In this document: piece by piece, positions 17,555-26,010 of the stretch
Layout of the letters: each line of letters starts with the position of its first letter
Position numbering within the stretch: the first letter of the stretch is position 1
From: CAYQUO01 sp964420835
Lineage (GTDB): Bacteria; Chloroflexota; Anaerolineae; Anaerolineales; Anaerolineaceae
Assembly: GCA_964420835.1 (NCBI GenBank)
Contig: CAYQUO010000009.1
Coordinates: forward strand, 43,193 to 107,192
Direction of reading: 5' to 3'
Length of the DNA: 64,000 nucleotides
The notes under the pieces: model-generated
The model's input: only the letters and a program-made list of their open reading frames with translations
Database searches by the model: none
Told to the model about the DNA's origin: nothing
Translations under genes and position numbers: made by a program

Positions 17555-18905
17555 GCAGCCTTTTCTGCAGACCTCCGCAGGCGACCCGAATTGCCCAACC
17601 TGCGGCGGGGTTGGGTACCTTCGCCAGGATTTGCCCGTCGGTCACCCGGATTTTGGGCGCCTGGTGCCGTGCAGTTGCCGCGGCTCAATGCAGGATGGGG
17701 CGGAGTTCCGTCACCTCTATCGATTGAGCAACCTGGAGCCCTTTTCCGACCTGACCTTTGAACGGTTTCAACCAAGAGGGCATGCCGGCCTGGGAGATGA
17801 GCAGATCCGTTCGTTGGAAGCCGCTTTCAGCCAGGCACAACTCTTTGCCCGCCAGCTTGAGGGATGGCTGTTGTTAACAGGTGGTTACGGGTGTGGTAAA
17901 ACCCACCTGGCGGCAGCAGTGGCAAATTCGGTGGTGGCAATGGGCATCCCAACCATCTTCCTGACCGTGCCGGACCTGCTGGACTGGCTGCGGGCTTCCT
18001 TTGGAGAGGTGGAAGGGAATTTTGAGGAACGATTTGAAAACATACGCAATGTACGGCTGCTGGTGCTGGACGATTTGGGAACACAGAACACGACACCATG
18101 GGCTGGCGAGAAGCTATATCAACTGATCAATCACCGCTATGTCAATCGCCTGCCGACGGTGCTGACAACGAATGTGGACATGCGGGAGATCGATGGAAGG
18201 ATTGGCTCCCGGCTGCAGGATACGGCATTGGTTACGAGGGTGCAGATCAACGCCCCGGATTATCGTCGCTCAACAGAGGATACGAGCCATCCCCATCTTT
18301 CCTCGCTGCATCTCCATGCCGGGCGGACGTTCGGCAGTTTTTCCCTACGGGAGCGGGAAAAGATCCCTGCAGAGGACAAGGCCAGCCTGGAGCGGGCCTT
18401 CCAGGCGGCACACCGTTTTGCCGAAGACCCGAAAGGTTGGATTGTTCTCCTGGGCGCCTATGGGTGTGGAAAGACACACCTGGCTGCAGCAATCGGCAAT
18501 TATCGCCATGCAATGGGCGAATCCCCGCTTTTTGTCGTGGTGCCGGACCTGCTTGACCACCTGCGGGCGACCTTTGCGCCCAACAGCCCGGTTACCTATG
18601 ATTCCCTGTTCGACCAGGTTCGAAGTGCGCGCTTGTTGATTCTGGATGACCTGGGAACACAAAGCGCATCCCCATGGGCCAGAGAAAAGTTGTTCCAGAT
18701 ATTCAATCACCGCTACGTGGCTGAACTGCCGACGGTGATCACCACCTCAACGGCGATCGAAGAGATCGACCCAAGGATTCGCAGCCGCATGCTGGACAAG
18801 CGTGTCTGTGACATTCATTACATTGGTACACCACCATATCGGATTGAAACATACCAGAAGAGGGGAAAAACCAGGCCGGAACGCAGGACTGCCGGGCTGG
18901 GCTGA
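17475..18905 (+). CDS. DnaC-like helicase loader with two tandem AAA+ domains
   Basis: A 476-residue protein. Residues about 38-70 hold a zinc-like cluster CPTCGGVGYL...CSC. Two DnaC/IstB-type AAA+ modules follow: first P-loop GGYGCGKTH with Walker B LLVLDDLG, second P-loop GAYGCGKTH with Walker B LLILDDLG, spaced about 190 residues apart. Each is followed by GTQ..PWA.EKL and a NHRYV segment, so the protein is an internal duplication. Ordinary DnaC/DnaI loaders have one AAA+ domain. It starts 80 bp inside the DnaD gene. Role as helicase loader is inferred from the cluster. Confidence 0.85.
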   Translation: MEKASKVLKQTASGILKGNSPASSNAEQPFLQTSAGDPNCPTCGGVGYLRQDLPVGHPDFGRLVPCSCRGSMQDGAEFRHLYRLSNLEPFSDLTFERFQPRGHAGLGDEQIRSLEAAFSQAQLFARQLEGWLLLTGGYGCGKTHLAAAVANSVVAMGIPTIFLTVPDLLDWLRASFGEVEGNFEERFENIRNVRLLVLDDLGTQNTTPWAGEKLYQLINHRYVNRLPTVLTTNVDMREIDGRIGSRLQDTALVTRVQINAPDYRRSTEDTSHPHLSSLHLHAGRTFGSFSLREREKIPAEDKASLERAFQAAHRFAEDPKGWIVLLGAYGCGKTHLAAAIGNYRHAMGESPLFVVVPDLLDHLRATFAPNSPVTYDSLFDQVRSARLLILDDLGTQSASPWAREKLFQIFNHRYVAELPTVITTSTAIEEIDPRIRSRMLDKRVCDIHYIGTPPYRIETYQKRGKTRPERRTAGLG

Positions 18906-18972
18906 ATGAATTAATGCTCTGCAAATCGAAAACCGGGATGAAGGCAAAAGGGGGCGGGAGCCGCAAGGGGCT

Positions 18973-19440
18973 TTAGTTGTTCACGGCGCCCTGGCTGACC
19001 CAATCCCGCAGGGTTTTCATCTGATCCGAAGAAAGTTTATTGCCGGTCATGGGCATGCGCCCATTTTCAATCAGCTGGATGAGAAGGCTGGCGGCGGGGT
19101 CGCCGGGGATTACGCTGGGCCCGCTGGTTCCACCGGCCATCACACCTTCATAAGAGGTCAGGTCGAGGCTTCCAACCGGTCTGCCAGTGACATGGCAGGA
19201 TGTGCAGGCTTGTTCCAGGATGGGTTGCACATCTTTGGTGAAGCTGACCGAGCCCGCCACCTGATGCTCAGACAGGGGTTCTGCGCCCGGGGCTTGCTCT
19301 TCGTTGCCTGGGGCAACAGGAGGGGCTTCGGTGGTTAATGGTGTTGACGGGGTTGCTTCGGAAGTTGTTGAGTTACAGGCTGCCAGGAGCGATATGCCGG
19401 CGAGAAAACCCACAGCCAAAAGCAAGGTGTTTATTTTCAT
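18973..19440 (-). CDS. c-type cytochrome lipoprotein
   Basis: A 155-residue exported lipoprotein: signal peptide with lipobox LLAAC (Cys22), a low-complexity Pro/Thr/Glu linker (about 23-65), then one heme-binding motif CTSCH (79-83) in the context TKDVQPILEQACTSCHV. The C-terminal GRMPMTGNKLSSDQMKTLRDWV is typical of small c-type domains of the planctomycete-cytochrome type, and its Met may be the axial ligand. Its maturation would need the ccm genes at the left of the window. Confidence 0.85.
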   Translation of the reverse strand: MKINTLLLAVGFLAGISLLAACNSTTSEATPSTPLTTEAPPVAPGNEEQAPGAEPLSEHQVAGSVSFTKDVQPILEQACTSCHVTGRPVGSLDLTSYEGVMAGGTSGPSVIPGDPAASLLIQLIENGRMPMTGNKLSSDQMKTLRDWVSQGAVNN

Positions 19441-19513
19441 TGACGTGTACCTCTCAGAAAGAAACCTCGATGAAACCTGGAAAAACTATCGCTTAATATG
19501 ACAATTATAGTCG

Positions 19514-19542
19514 AATATACCAGTGGATCCATTGCATGTCAA
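19514..19542 (-). promoter_or_regulatory. promoter of the c-type cytochrome lipoprotein gene
   Basis: On the minus strand, TTGACA (19542-19537) and TATATT (19519-19514) are separated by 17 bp. Transcription would start near 19507, about 66 bases before the ATG. Confidence 0.7.
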
Positions 19543-19618
19543 TGGATGCTTTTAACCGTAACAGTGAGGTTGCAGCCAGCCGGCAATAATGGCTTTTCTG
19601 CCGTGAAAAGGATGGCGC

Positions 19619-19647
19619 TTGACACCAAGCGGATGTGGGCATACAAT
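19619..19647 (+). promoter_or_regulatory. promoter of the cobalamin riboswitch-btu operon
   Basis: TTGACA (19619-19624) and TACAAT (19642-19647) with a 17-bp spacer, a near-consensus promoter. Transcription would start near 19654, about 17 bases before the riboswitch aptamer. Confidence 0.8.
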
Positions 19648-19670
19648 CAGCCTACAATTCAATAAGGGCT

Positions 19671-19781
19671 ATTGGGTGCCTGAACCCCCGGATGGGCAGG
19701 CATAATGGCGAAACCGGTTCAAGTCCGGTGCTGTCCCGCAACTGTTCGGATCTCCAATCCAAGCCAGGACGCCCACCCAAT
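19671..19781 (+). promoter_or_regulatory. cobalamin (B12) riboswitch aptamer
   Basis: The B12-box core is present: GAAACCGGTTCAAGTCCGG followed by TGCTGTCCCGCAACTGT. It is flanked by further family elements, including the 3' AAGCCAGGAC. The ends pair: ATTGGGTG (19671-19678) with CACCCAAT (19774-19781). It lies between a strong promoter and btuF, with a terminator-type hairpin in between, so bound cobalamin most likely stops transcription of the uptake genes. Confidence 0.95.
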
Positions 19782-19843
19782 GGTCAGTTCTCGATCACTT
19801 CGCGGATGGAGGTGAGAACTCCGAACGAACATACGTCCATGAA

Positions 19844-19869
19844 AAACCTGCCGCGAGACAGGTTTTTTT
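19844..19869 (+). terminator. expression-platform terminator of the B12 riboswitch
   Basis: AAACCTG (19844-19850) pairs with CAGGTTT (19859-19865), with an 8-base loop, and the stem runs into a tract of seven T. A competing upstream pairing is available (AGTTCTC with GAGAACT, about 19786-19819). This fits transcription attenuation. Confidence 0.8.
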
Positions 19870-19974
19870 CTGCATATAAGGAGCGCTATTGTCCAACCCG
19901 AACAGTATGGGTGAATGAATGGCCATGGATGACCCAAATACTGAGGGTCACCATCAATATTATTGGAGGGTGAT

Positions 19975-20913
19975 ATGCAAAAGAAAAAAATCCATCAACT
20001 TGTACTTCTCCTTTTTGCCGGGATGTTGGCCCTGTCCTCTGCAGCCTGCAGTTCCGGGCTGGCCGGGGGGGCTTCGGGCGGGATGACCCTGACCGATGGA
20101 TTGGGGAGGGAAGTGACACTGGAGAAACCTGCCCAAAGGATTGTTTCCCTGGCGCCATCGAATACGGAGATCCTTTTTGCCGTTGGTGCCGGCTCGCAGG
20201 TTGTTGGCCGGGACGACTTTTCCAATTTCCCGGAGGGGGCACTGGAGTTGCCCTCGATAGGCTGGTTGACGGGTGCCCCCAACCTGGAACAGATCTCAGC
20301 CCTTAAACCGGACCTGGTCCTGGTCTCGGAACTGACCGCCGCCGAGCAGGTGGATGCGATTGCCAACCTGGGCCTGACCGTGTATTACCTGCAAAACCCG
20401 GATGACCTGGAGGGGCTCTATGCCAACCTTGAGACCGTTGCACGGTTGACAGGGCATGAGGACAAAACCGCAGAGATTGTGACTGCGTTAAAAACGAGGG
20501 CCGAAAATGTGGAAAACAGGGTGGCCAAAGCAGACTCAAAACCGCTGGTATTTTATGAACTGGATGGAACCGACCCAGCCAAACCGTGGACAGCCGGGCC
20601 TGGAACATATATTAACTTTTTGATTGAGAAGGTGCAGGCAACCAACCTGGGTGCCGGATTAAGTGGAGAATGGGTCCAGATCAGCCAGGAGGAGATCCTG
20701 ATGCGGGATCCGGATATTATCCTGCTGGGAGATTCGATTTTTGGCATGACCCCTGAACAGGTGACTGCCCGTCCGGGCTGGTCGCAATTGCAAGCCGCAC
20801 GCAATGGAAAAATCCTCCCATTCAATGATGACCTGGTCAGCAGGCCCGGGCCAAGATTGATCGAGGGTTTTGAAGCGCTGGCACAAACAATTCACCCAGA
20901 ATTGTATCCCTGA
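19975..20913 (+). CDS. btuF: corrinoid ABC transporter substrate-binding lipoprotein BtuF-like
   Basis: A 312-residue lipoprotein with signal peptide and lipobox SSAAC, followed by a periplasmic-binding fold of the TroA/BtuF type: LTDGLGREVTLEKPAQRIVSLAPSNTEILFAVGAG, GWLTGAPNLEQISALKPDLVL. Heme, siderophore and B12 binders share this fold, but the B12 riboswitch upstream makes corrinoid the likely ligand. ATG 19975 has GGAGGG at good spacing. First gene of btuF-btuC-btuD. Confidence 0.9.
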   Translation: MQKKKIHQLVLLLFAGMLALSSAACSSGLAGGASGGMTLTDGLGREVTLEKPAQRIVSLAPSNTEILFAVGAGSQVVGRDDFSNFPEGALELPSIGWLTGAPNLEQISALKPDLVLVSELTAAEQVDAIANLGLTVYYLQNPDDLEGLYANLETVARLTGHEDKTAEIVTALKTRAENVENRVAKADSKPLVFYELDGTDPAKPWTAGPGTYINFLIEKVQATNLGAGLSGEWVQISQEEILMRDPDIILLGDSIFGMTPEQVTARPGWSQLQAARNGKILPFNDDLVSRPGPRLIEGFEALAQTIHPELYP

Positions 20914-20919
20914 CCGAAG

Positions 20920-21948
20920 ATGAAAGGTTCCACTGGTCGCGGGCTATTCTTAAGTGGTTTGCTGCTGCTTGCGGCTGTGCTGATCAGCATAGCCACGGGC
21001 AGTGTGGTCATCCCCATTAAAGACCTCTTGAGGTTGCTGCAGATTCGGATTTCCGGCAACGGCATTCCGCCAGAACTCTCCATGACAAAAACAATCATTG
21101 ACAGCCTGCGGATGCCGCGAACAGTCCTGATGGGGATGGCAGGGGCAGCACTGGCAGGAAGCGGGGCCGCCTACCAGGGGCTGTTCCGCAACCCACTTGC
21201 AGACCCCTACCTGATTGGAGTTGCCTCGGGGGCGGGGCTGGGTGCAGTGATCGCCATGAGCCTTCCGTGGTCATACAGCCTGCTTGGGATGTATGCCACC
21301 CCCATGCTGGCCTTTATGAGCGCCTTGGCGACCGTATGGCTGGTGTACCAGTTGGCAAAGGTGGGAAGAACTGTACCAACAACAAACCTGATCCTGGCCG
21401 GGGTGGCAGTGGGTGGTTTCACCTCTGCCGTGACATCGTTCCTGATGTTGAACACCCATGGTGAGGTGCGGCGGGCTTTGGTGTGGCTTTTGGGAGGCGC
21501 CTCGCTCAGCGGCTGGCAGCCTGTGCTGGCCGCACTTCCATACATCATACTGGGGACGGGTTTCCTTATGTTAATGGGCCACCCGCTGAATGTACTGCAA
21601 TTTGGGGATGAGCAAGCCATGCAAATGGGGTTGTCAACCGTAACCTACCGCCGGTGGATCATCCTGGCTGCTTCACTGGCTACCGCAGCCGCAATCAGTT
21701 TTGCGGGGGTCATCGGTTTTGTGGGATTGATTGTTCCCCACGCGATTCGTCTCCTGGCGGGAGGGGATTACCGGCGGCTTCTGCCACTGGCTGTGGTCAA
21801 TGGAGCTTCCCTGTTGATCCTGGCGGATGTGTTGGGGCGTGTGTTGATGCCGCCCCAGGAGATCCCGGTTGGGATCCTGACCTCTTTGGCTGGAGCGCCA
21901 TTCTTCCTTTGGCTGCTGAGAAAGGCCAAACAACAATACTTCTGGTGA
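20920..21948 (+). CDS. btuC: corrinoid ABC transporter permease BtuC-like (FecCD family)
   Basis: A 342-residue FecCD-family permease with about ten predicted helices. Family signatures include LRMPRTVLMGMAGAALAGSGAAYQGLFRNPLADPYLIG near the N-terminus and GVIGFVGLIVPHAIRLL near the C-terminus. It starts 6 bp after btuF and 4 bp before btuD. Confidence 0.92.
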   Translation: MKGSTGRGLFLSGLLLLAAVLISIATGSVVIPIKDLLRLLQIRISGNGIPPELSMTKTIIDSLRMPRTVLMGMAGAALAGSGAAYQGLFRNPLADPYLIGVASGAGLGAVIAMSLPWSYSLLGMYATPMLAFMSALATVWLVYQLAKVGRTVPTTNLILAGVAVGGFTSAVTSFLMLNTHGEVRRALVWLLGGASLSGWQPVLAALPYIILGTGFLMLMGHPLNVLQFGDEQAMQMGLSTVTYRRWIILAASLATAAAISFAGVIGFVGLIVPHAIRLLAGGDYRRLLPLAVVNGASLLILADVLGRVLMPPQEIPVGILTSLAGAPFFLWLLRKAKQQYFW

Positions 21949-21952
21949 GCAT

Positions 21953-22732
21953 ATGTTAAAAATCGAATCCCTCTCGGCAGGGTATGGAAGCCGAATTGTA
22001 TTGAAGGAGATCAGTTTCGATCTGCCGGCTGGAAGGATTCTTGGGGTGATCGGCCCCAATGGAGCCGGAAAGTCCACCTTGATCAGGGCCTTGAGCGGCG
22101 TGCTGCCACTTGGATCTGGCAGGGTGTGGGTGGATGGTGAAGAAGTGAGCCGTATGAACCCGATCCAGAGGGCTCGCCGCATCGCGGTTGTGCCGCAGGC
22201 GCTCCAACTTCCACCGGCTTATACGGCATGGGAAACGGTGGCTCTCGGCAGAACCGCACACCTCAACTGGCTTGGCCAGGTTTCGGAAGTTGATGAGGAA
22301 ATCGTCCGCCAATCCATGGAAAGGACACGAACTCTCGAGCTTGCAGAACGCCGGGTTGGGGAGCTTTCAGGGGGTGAGCAACAACGCATTTTGCTGGCAA
22401 GGGCTTTGGCGCAGGCCGCCCCGGTCCTGTTGTTGGATGAACCCACGGCCCACCTTGACCTGCGCTACCAGGTGAATTTGCTGGAGGAGATTCGCCGCCT
22501 TGCACACCGGGACGGACTGACGGCCTTGCTGATCCTGCACGACTTGAACCTGGTGGCCCGATTTGCTGACGAGGTGGCCTTGCTGGATGAGGGGAGATGG
22601 GCTTTGCAGGGACCACCTGAATTTGTGCTGACTTCAACCTGGCTCAGCCATATCTACCAGGTACCTCTTGAAGTGATCCCTTCATGGGGAGGGGGAGGGT
22701 CACCAGTGATCGTCCCCAGGCGGATCCAGTAG
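21953..22732 (+). CDS. btuD: corrinoid ABC transporter ATP-binding protein BtuD-like
   Basis: A 259-residue ABC ATPase: Walker A GPNGAGKST, signature LSGGEQQRILLARAL, Walker B VLLLDEPTAHLD, and H-loop LHDLNLVARFAD. These are typical of the FecE/BtuD group. It is the last gene of the riboswitch-controlled operon, though tag follows only 13 bp later and may be co-transcribed. Confidence 0.92.
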   Translation: MLKIESLSAGYGSRIVLKEISFDLPAGRILGVIGPNGAGKSTLIRALSGVLPLGSGRVWVDGEEVSRMNPIQRARRIAVVPQALQLPPAYTAWETVALGRTAHLNWLGQVSEVDEEIVRQSMERTRTLELAERRVGELSGGEQQRILLARALAQAAPVLLLDEPTAHLDLRYQVNLLEEIRRLAHRDGLTALLILHDLNLVARFADEVALLDEGRWALQGPPEFVLTSTWLSHIYQVPLEVIPSWGGGGSPVIVPRRIQ

Positions 22733-22745
22733 GTTGAAAATCATC

Positions 22746-23339
22746 ATGCGTGTTGTGACGACCGATCAATTGTCGAGGTGCCCATGGGCTCGATCTGAAA
22801 TCATGGTGGCGTATCATGACCTGGAATGGGGCACCCCGGTTCATGATGACCGCAGGCTGTTCGAGTTCCTGGTCCTGGAGGGCGCACAGGCTGGACTGAG
22901 CTGGGAAGGCATCCTGCGTAAACGGGAAGCCTACCGGGCAGCGTTTGCCGGATTTGACCCCGCACAGGTTGCTGGTTTTGGAGACAAGGAATTGAAGGAA
23001 TTGCTGTTAAATCCCGGGATCGTTCGCAATCGGTTGAAATGTTCCTCTGCAATACAAAATGCAAATGCCTTCCTGCGACTTCAGGAACTGGAGGGAAGTT
23101 TTCATGATTATTTGTGGCACTGGACGGGGGGGAGAACAGTGCACAACCATCACCGAAGAAAAGAGGAGGTTCCTGCATCGACGGAACTATCGGTGAGGAT
23201 CAGCAAGGATCTACGGAAAAGGGGGTTTTTATTTGTTGGCCCGGTCATCATTTACTCATTTTTGCAGGCCGTGGGGGTGATAAATGATCACCTGGTGGGC
23301 TGTTTTCGCCACGGGCAATTAATTGCCAGCCAGGAATGA
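22746..23339 (+). CDS. tag: DNA-3-methyladenine glycosylase I
   Basis: A 197-residue base-excision enzyme with clear Tag signatures: RCPWA, YHDLEWGTPVHDD, FEFLVLEGAQAGLSWEGIL and RKREAYRAAFAGFDP. The zinc ligands of the family are present: Cys in RCPWA, His in YHDLEWG, and the His and Cys of DHLVGC near the C-terminus. It removes 3-methyladenine from alkylated DNA. ATG 22746 is used; a TTG four codons upstream is an alternative. Confidence 0.95.
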   Translation: MRVVTTDQLSRCPWARSEIMVAYHDLEWGTPVHDDRRLFEFLVLEGAQAGLSWEGILRKREAYRAAFAGFDPAQVAGFGDKELKELLLNPGIVRNRLKCSSAIQNANAFLRLQELEGSFHDYLWHWTGGRTVHNHHRRKEEVPASTELSVRISKDLRKRGFLFVGPVIIYSFLQAVGVINDHLVGCFRHGQLIASQE

Positions 23340-23376
23340 TGTGCTTTCTACCTGTTAAAAATCTGACATCCCTCAC

Positions 23377-23405
23377 GTGACAAAACCACGAAGGTGCGGT
23401 ATAAA
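23377..23405 (+). promoter_or_regulatory. promoter of the hydrogenase operon
   Basis: GTGACA (23377-23382) and TATAAA (23400-23405) with a 17-bp spacer, about 55 bp upstream of the first gene, which has a strong GAAGGAGG ribosome site. No other promoter-like sequence was noticed within the eleven-gene unit. Confidence 0.6.
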
Positions 23406-23459
23406 AGGTGGGTTTAATTTCAACTAAATGGAATGCACTCTCCTCGAAGGAGGACATAT

Positions 23460-23948
23460 ATGACGGATATTCTCATCCTGGCAGGGTTGTTGCTTTGCAG
23501 TGTACAAGCCGTAAGAGTGAAGTACCTGCTATCTTCTGCAATCTGGCTGGCAGGTGCAAGTGCCGCCACGGCGATCCTGCTCTACCGTTTGGGAGCCCAC
23601 GAGATCGCAGTGATCGAACTGAGTGTTGGAGCCGGCCTGGTGACCGTGTTGTTCGTTTTCGCCATCAGCATTGCGGGGGAGGAAGCCTTGCCTGATCTTG
23701 TCTCCATCCCGCGCTGGCTTTCCATCCTGGTGATCATCACGGCCATGGGTTTGTTTGCCTGGATGAGCCTTCCGGCCTTTAATATTACCCCTCCCGGGGC
23801 AAAGGAACTGGGTTTGACCAGCATCCTGTGGCAGAACAGGGGCCTGGATGTTCTTCTGCAGATCGTATTTGTGTTCTCGGGTGTCCTGGGAGTGATCGGT
23901 CTTCTTGGGAATGAGATGCCAACCATGCGCGAGGAGGGCGGCTCATGA
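23460..23948 (+). CDS. hydrogenase membrane subunit, MbhD/E (NuoJ/MrpB)-like
   Basis: A 162-residue protein with about five helices. The segment LGAHEIAVIELSVGAGLVTVLFVFAIS matches the DUF4040/MbhD type (A.E..VGAGL.T.LF). The rest resembles an MbhE-like C-terminal half. It is the NuoJ/MrpA-tail equivalent of the membrane arm. ATG 23460 has GGAGG at good spacing. First gene of the hydrogenase operon; it overlaps the NuoK-like gene by 4 bp. Confidence 0.7.
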   Translation: MTDILILAGLLLCSVQAVRVKYLLSSAIWLAGASAATAILLYRLGAHEIAVIELSVGAGLVTVLFVFAISIAGEEALPDLVSIPRWLSILVIITAMGLFAWMSLPAFNITPPGAKELGLTSILWQNRGLDVLLQIVFVFSGVLGVIGLLGNEMPTMREEGGS

Positions 23949-24256
23949 ATGGTTCCTTGTCGACAATCGTTCTCCTGTCGATCGTGTGTTTGGTTGGGAT
24001 TGGTTTTTACGCGCTTCTGGTCCTGCGCAACATGATCAAAGTGATCGTTGCCCTGCAGTTGATGGTGAAGGGCACCATGCTGGCGATGACGCTGGCAGGA
24101 AAAATGACCGGCCAGGTGGCCTTGGGACAGTCGCTTGCACTCACTGTGATCATCGCAGATACCATTGTTGCAGTTATTGGCCTTTCACTTGCAGTCCAGG
24201 TTCGCCATCATTTTGGGACACTGGACGTGAATTCACTTACCAACCTGCGGAGGTAG
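23945..24256 (+). CDS. hydrogenase membrane subunit, NuoK/MrpC-like
   Basis: A 103-residue protein with three helices: IVLLSIVCLVGIGFYALL, NMIKVIVALQLMVKGTMLAMTLA and SLALTVIIADTIVAVIGLSLAV. Length and helix pattern match NuoK/MrpC/MbhG proteins, part of the ion-pumping membrane arm. Start codon overlaps the previous stop (ATGA). Confidence 0.82.
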   Translation: MNGSLSTIVLLSIVCLVGIGFYALLVLRNMIKVIVALQLMVKGTMLAMTLAGKMTGQVALGQSLALTVIIADTIVAVIGLSLAVQVRHHFGTLDVNSLTNLRR

Positions 24257-24259
24257 TCC

Positions 24260-26008
24260 ATGGCAGCCATTTTTATCTCCCTGAGCATTGGCCTGCCATG
24301 GCTGGGGGCATTGCTGGTATGGTGGACCGGCAATTCACGCCCGCGAACCCAGCATGCCCTGGCTATTGGATTTTCCGTTGCAGCCGGACTGGCTTCGCTG
24401 GCCCTGCTGCCATTTTCCGGTGACCGGGTCAGTCTCGTCCTGCCGGTGGGCGGCGGGTTTGGCGAATTCACATTTGTACCGGATGGTTTGGGTTTGTTCC
24501 TGGCGGCCATAGCAACCATTATCGGCTGCCTGGCGGTGATCTTCTCGGTTGATTACATGCACGGCGATTCACAACTGGGGCGCTATTATTCCATGATGTT
24601 GTTTTTTATTGGCGCCATGGCCGGCCTGGTGCTCACCAGCAACCTCCTGTTGATGTTCGTTTTCTGGGAGATTACGGCTTTGTGTTCCTATGCCCTGATC
24701 GCCTTTAATTGTGATGATCCAAAGGCGGTCTATGGCGGGATCAAGGCACTAATCATGACACAGTTGGGTGGGATTGGTCTCCTCGGTGGAGCCCTGCTGA
24801 TTCACAGTCAGACCGGAAGTTACGACCTGAACGTATTCCTTGAAAACGCCTCGAGCCTGCCGGGTGGGATCCTGAGCCTGGCGGCATTCGGATTCCTGGT
24901 TGCAGCGGCAGCCAAGTCGGCACAGTTCCCATTCCAAACCTGGCTTCCAGATGCAATGGAAGCTCCCACTCCCATAAGCGCCCTGATTCACGCAGCGACG
25001 ATGGTAAACGCGGGGGTTTATCTCCTGGCACGTTTTTACCCGGCTTTCCAGGCGGTGCCCGGCTGGAAGTTGGCTGTGATGTTGGTGGGAATGGTGACGA
25101 CATTGATGGCAGCGGTCATGGCGCTGGTATCCCATGACATCAAGCGGGTGCTGGCGTATTCGACCGTCAGCCAACTGGGCTACATGGTGTATGCCGTGGG
25201 CGCGGGCGGGGTATTTGCCAGCCAATTCCACCTGTTGAGCCATTCGATCTTCAAAGCACTGCTATTTCTGGCAGCAGGTTCGATCATCCACAGCACGGGA
25301 ACCCGTGACATGCGGGAGATGGGCGGCCTGGGAAAACAAATGCCCCTGGTGCGAACAGTTTTTGTCATCGGTTCACTGGCACTGGCAGGAATCCCCATCC
25401 TCAACGGCTTTTGGAGCAAGGAACTGGTATTGGAAGCCGGCCTGCATGGCGGACCAGCGTGGGTGTATGGGATCATGGTGCTCGCAGCCGGACTTACTGC
25501 ACTTTACACATTCCGTTGTGTTTGGCTGGTGTTCCATGAAGAACCGCGGGGAAAATTGCACGGACATGATGCCGGGGCCGCGATGAAGACTGCCCTTGTG
25601 CCCCTGGCGGCAGGGGCACTGGCCAGTTGGCTGCTGGCGGGGCCTTTTGCCCACCTGCTGGCAACCACTTTGCCGTTCCACGACATCCACGACGCGACAA
25701 CCCTGGAGATCCTGGCCGAGGTGATCACTGCGCCGGCCACACTGCTGGCGCTGGGAGCGATCCTGATCGGCCTGGCAGCCTGGTGGTGGCGGAAGCCGCT
25801 GGCAGGCCTTTCGAGGGTGTTCGGTGTTGCTGGCAAGGCGGCCTCCAAAAGTTTTGGCTTTGAGGCAATGAACGCCGGAATGGTGAATGCCACCCGGGCT
25901 GTTGCCGGAGGGTTGCGTGTAATGCAAACAGGCTTGTTGAACTGGAACATCTTTGCCATCCTCATTGGACTGGTCGCGGTCATGATCCTGATCTCGGTGG
26001 GAGGCTGA
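24260..26008 (+). CDS. proton-translocating membrane subunit, NuoL/MrpA-like
   Basis: A 582-residue protein with about 14-16 predicted helices. It carries antiporter-family signatures: FWEITALCSYALIAF with the conserved Glu, KSAQFPFQTWLPDAMEAPTPISALIHAATMVNAGVYLL with the key Lys, and DIKRVLAYSTVSQLGYM. The length and C-terminal extension are NuoL-like. It would form one ion channel of the membrane arm. Confidence 0.9.
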   Translation: MAAIFISLSIGLPWLGALLVWWTGNSRPRTQHALAIGFSVAAGLASLALLPFSGDRVSLVLPVGGGFGEFTFVPDGLGLFLAAIATIIGCLAVIFSVDYMHGDSQLGRYYSMMLFFIGAMAGLVLTSNLLLMFVFWEITALCSYALIAFNCDDPKAVYGGIKALIMTQLGGIGLLGGALLIHSQTGSYDLNVFLENASSLPGGILSLAAFGFLVAAAAKSAQFPFQTWLPDAMEAPTPISALIHAATMVNAGVYLLARFYPAFQAVPGWKLAVMLVGMVTTLMAAVMALVSHDIKRVLAYSTVSQLGYMVYAVGAGGVFASQFHLLSHSIFKALLFLAAGSIIHSTGTRDMREMGGLGKQMPLVRTVFVIGSLALAGIPILNGFWSKELVLEAGLHGGPAWVYGIMVLAAGLTALYTFRCVWLVFHEEPRGKLHGHDAGAAMKTALVPLAAGALASWLLAGPFAHLLATTLPFHDIHDATTLEILAEVITAPATLLALGAILIGLAAWWWRKPLAGLSRVFGVAGKAASKSFGFEAMNAGMVNATRAVAGGLRVMQTGLLNWNIFAILIGLVAVMILISVGG

Positions 26009-26010
26009 CC

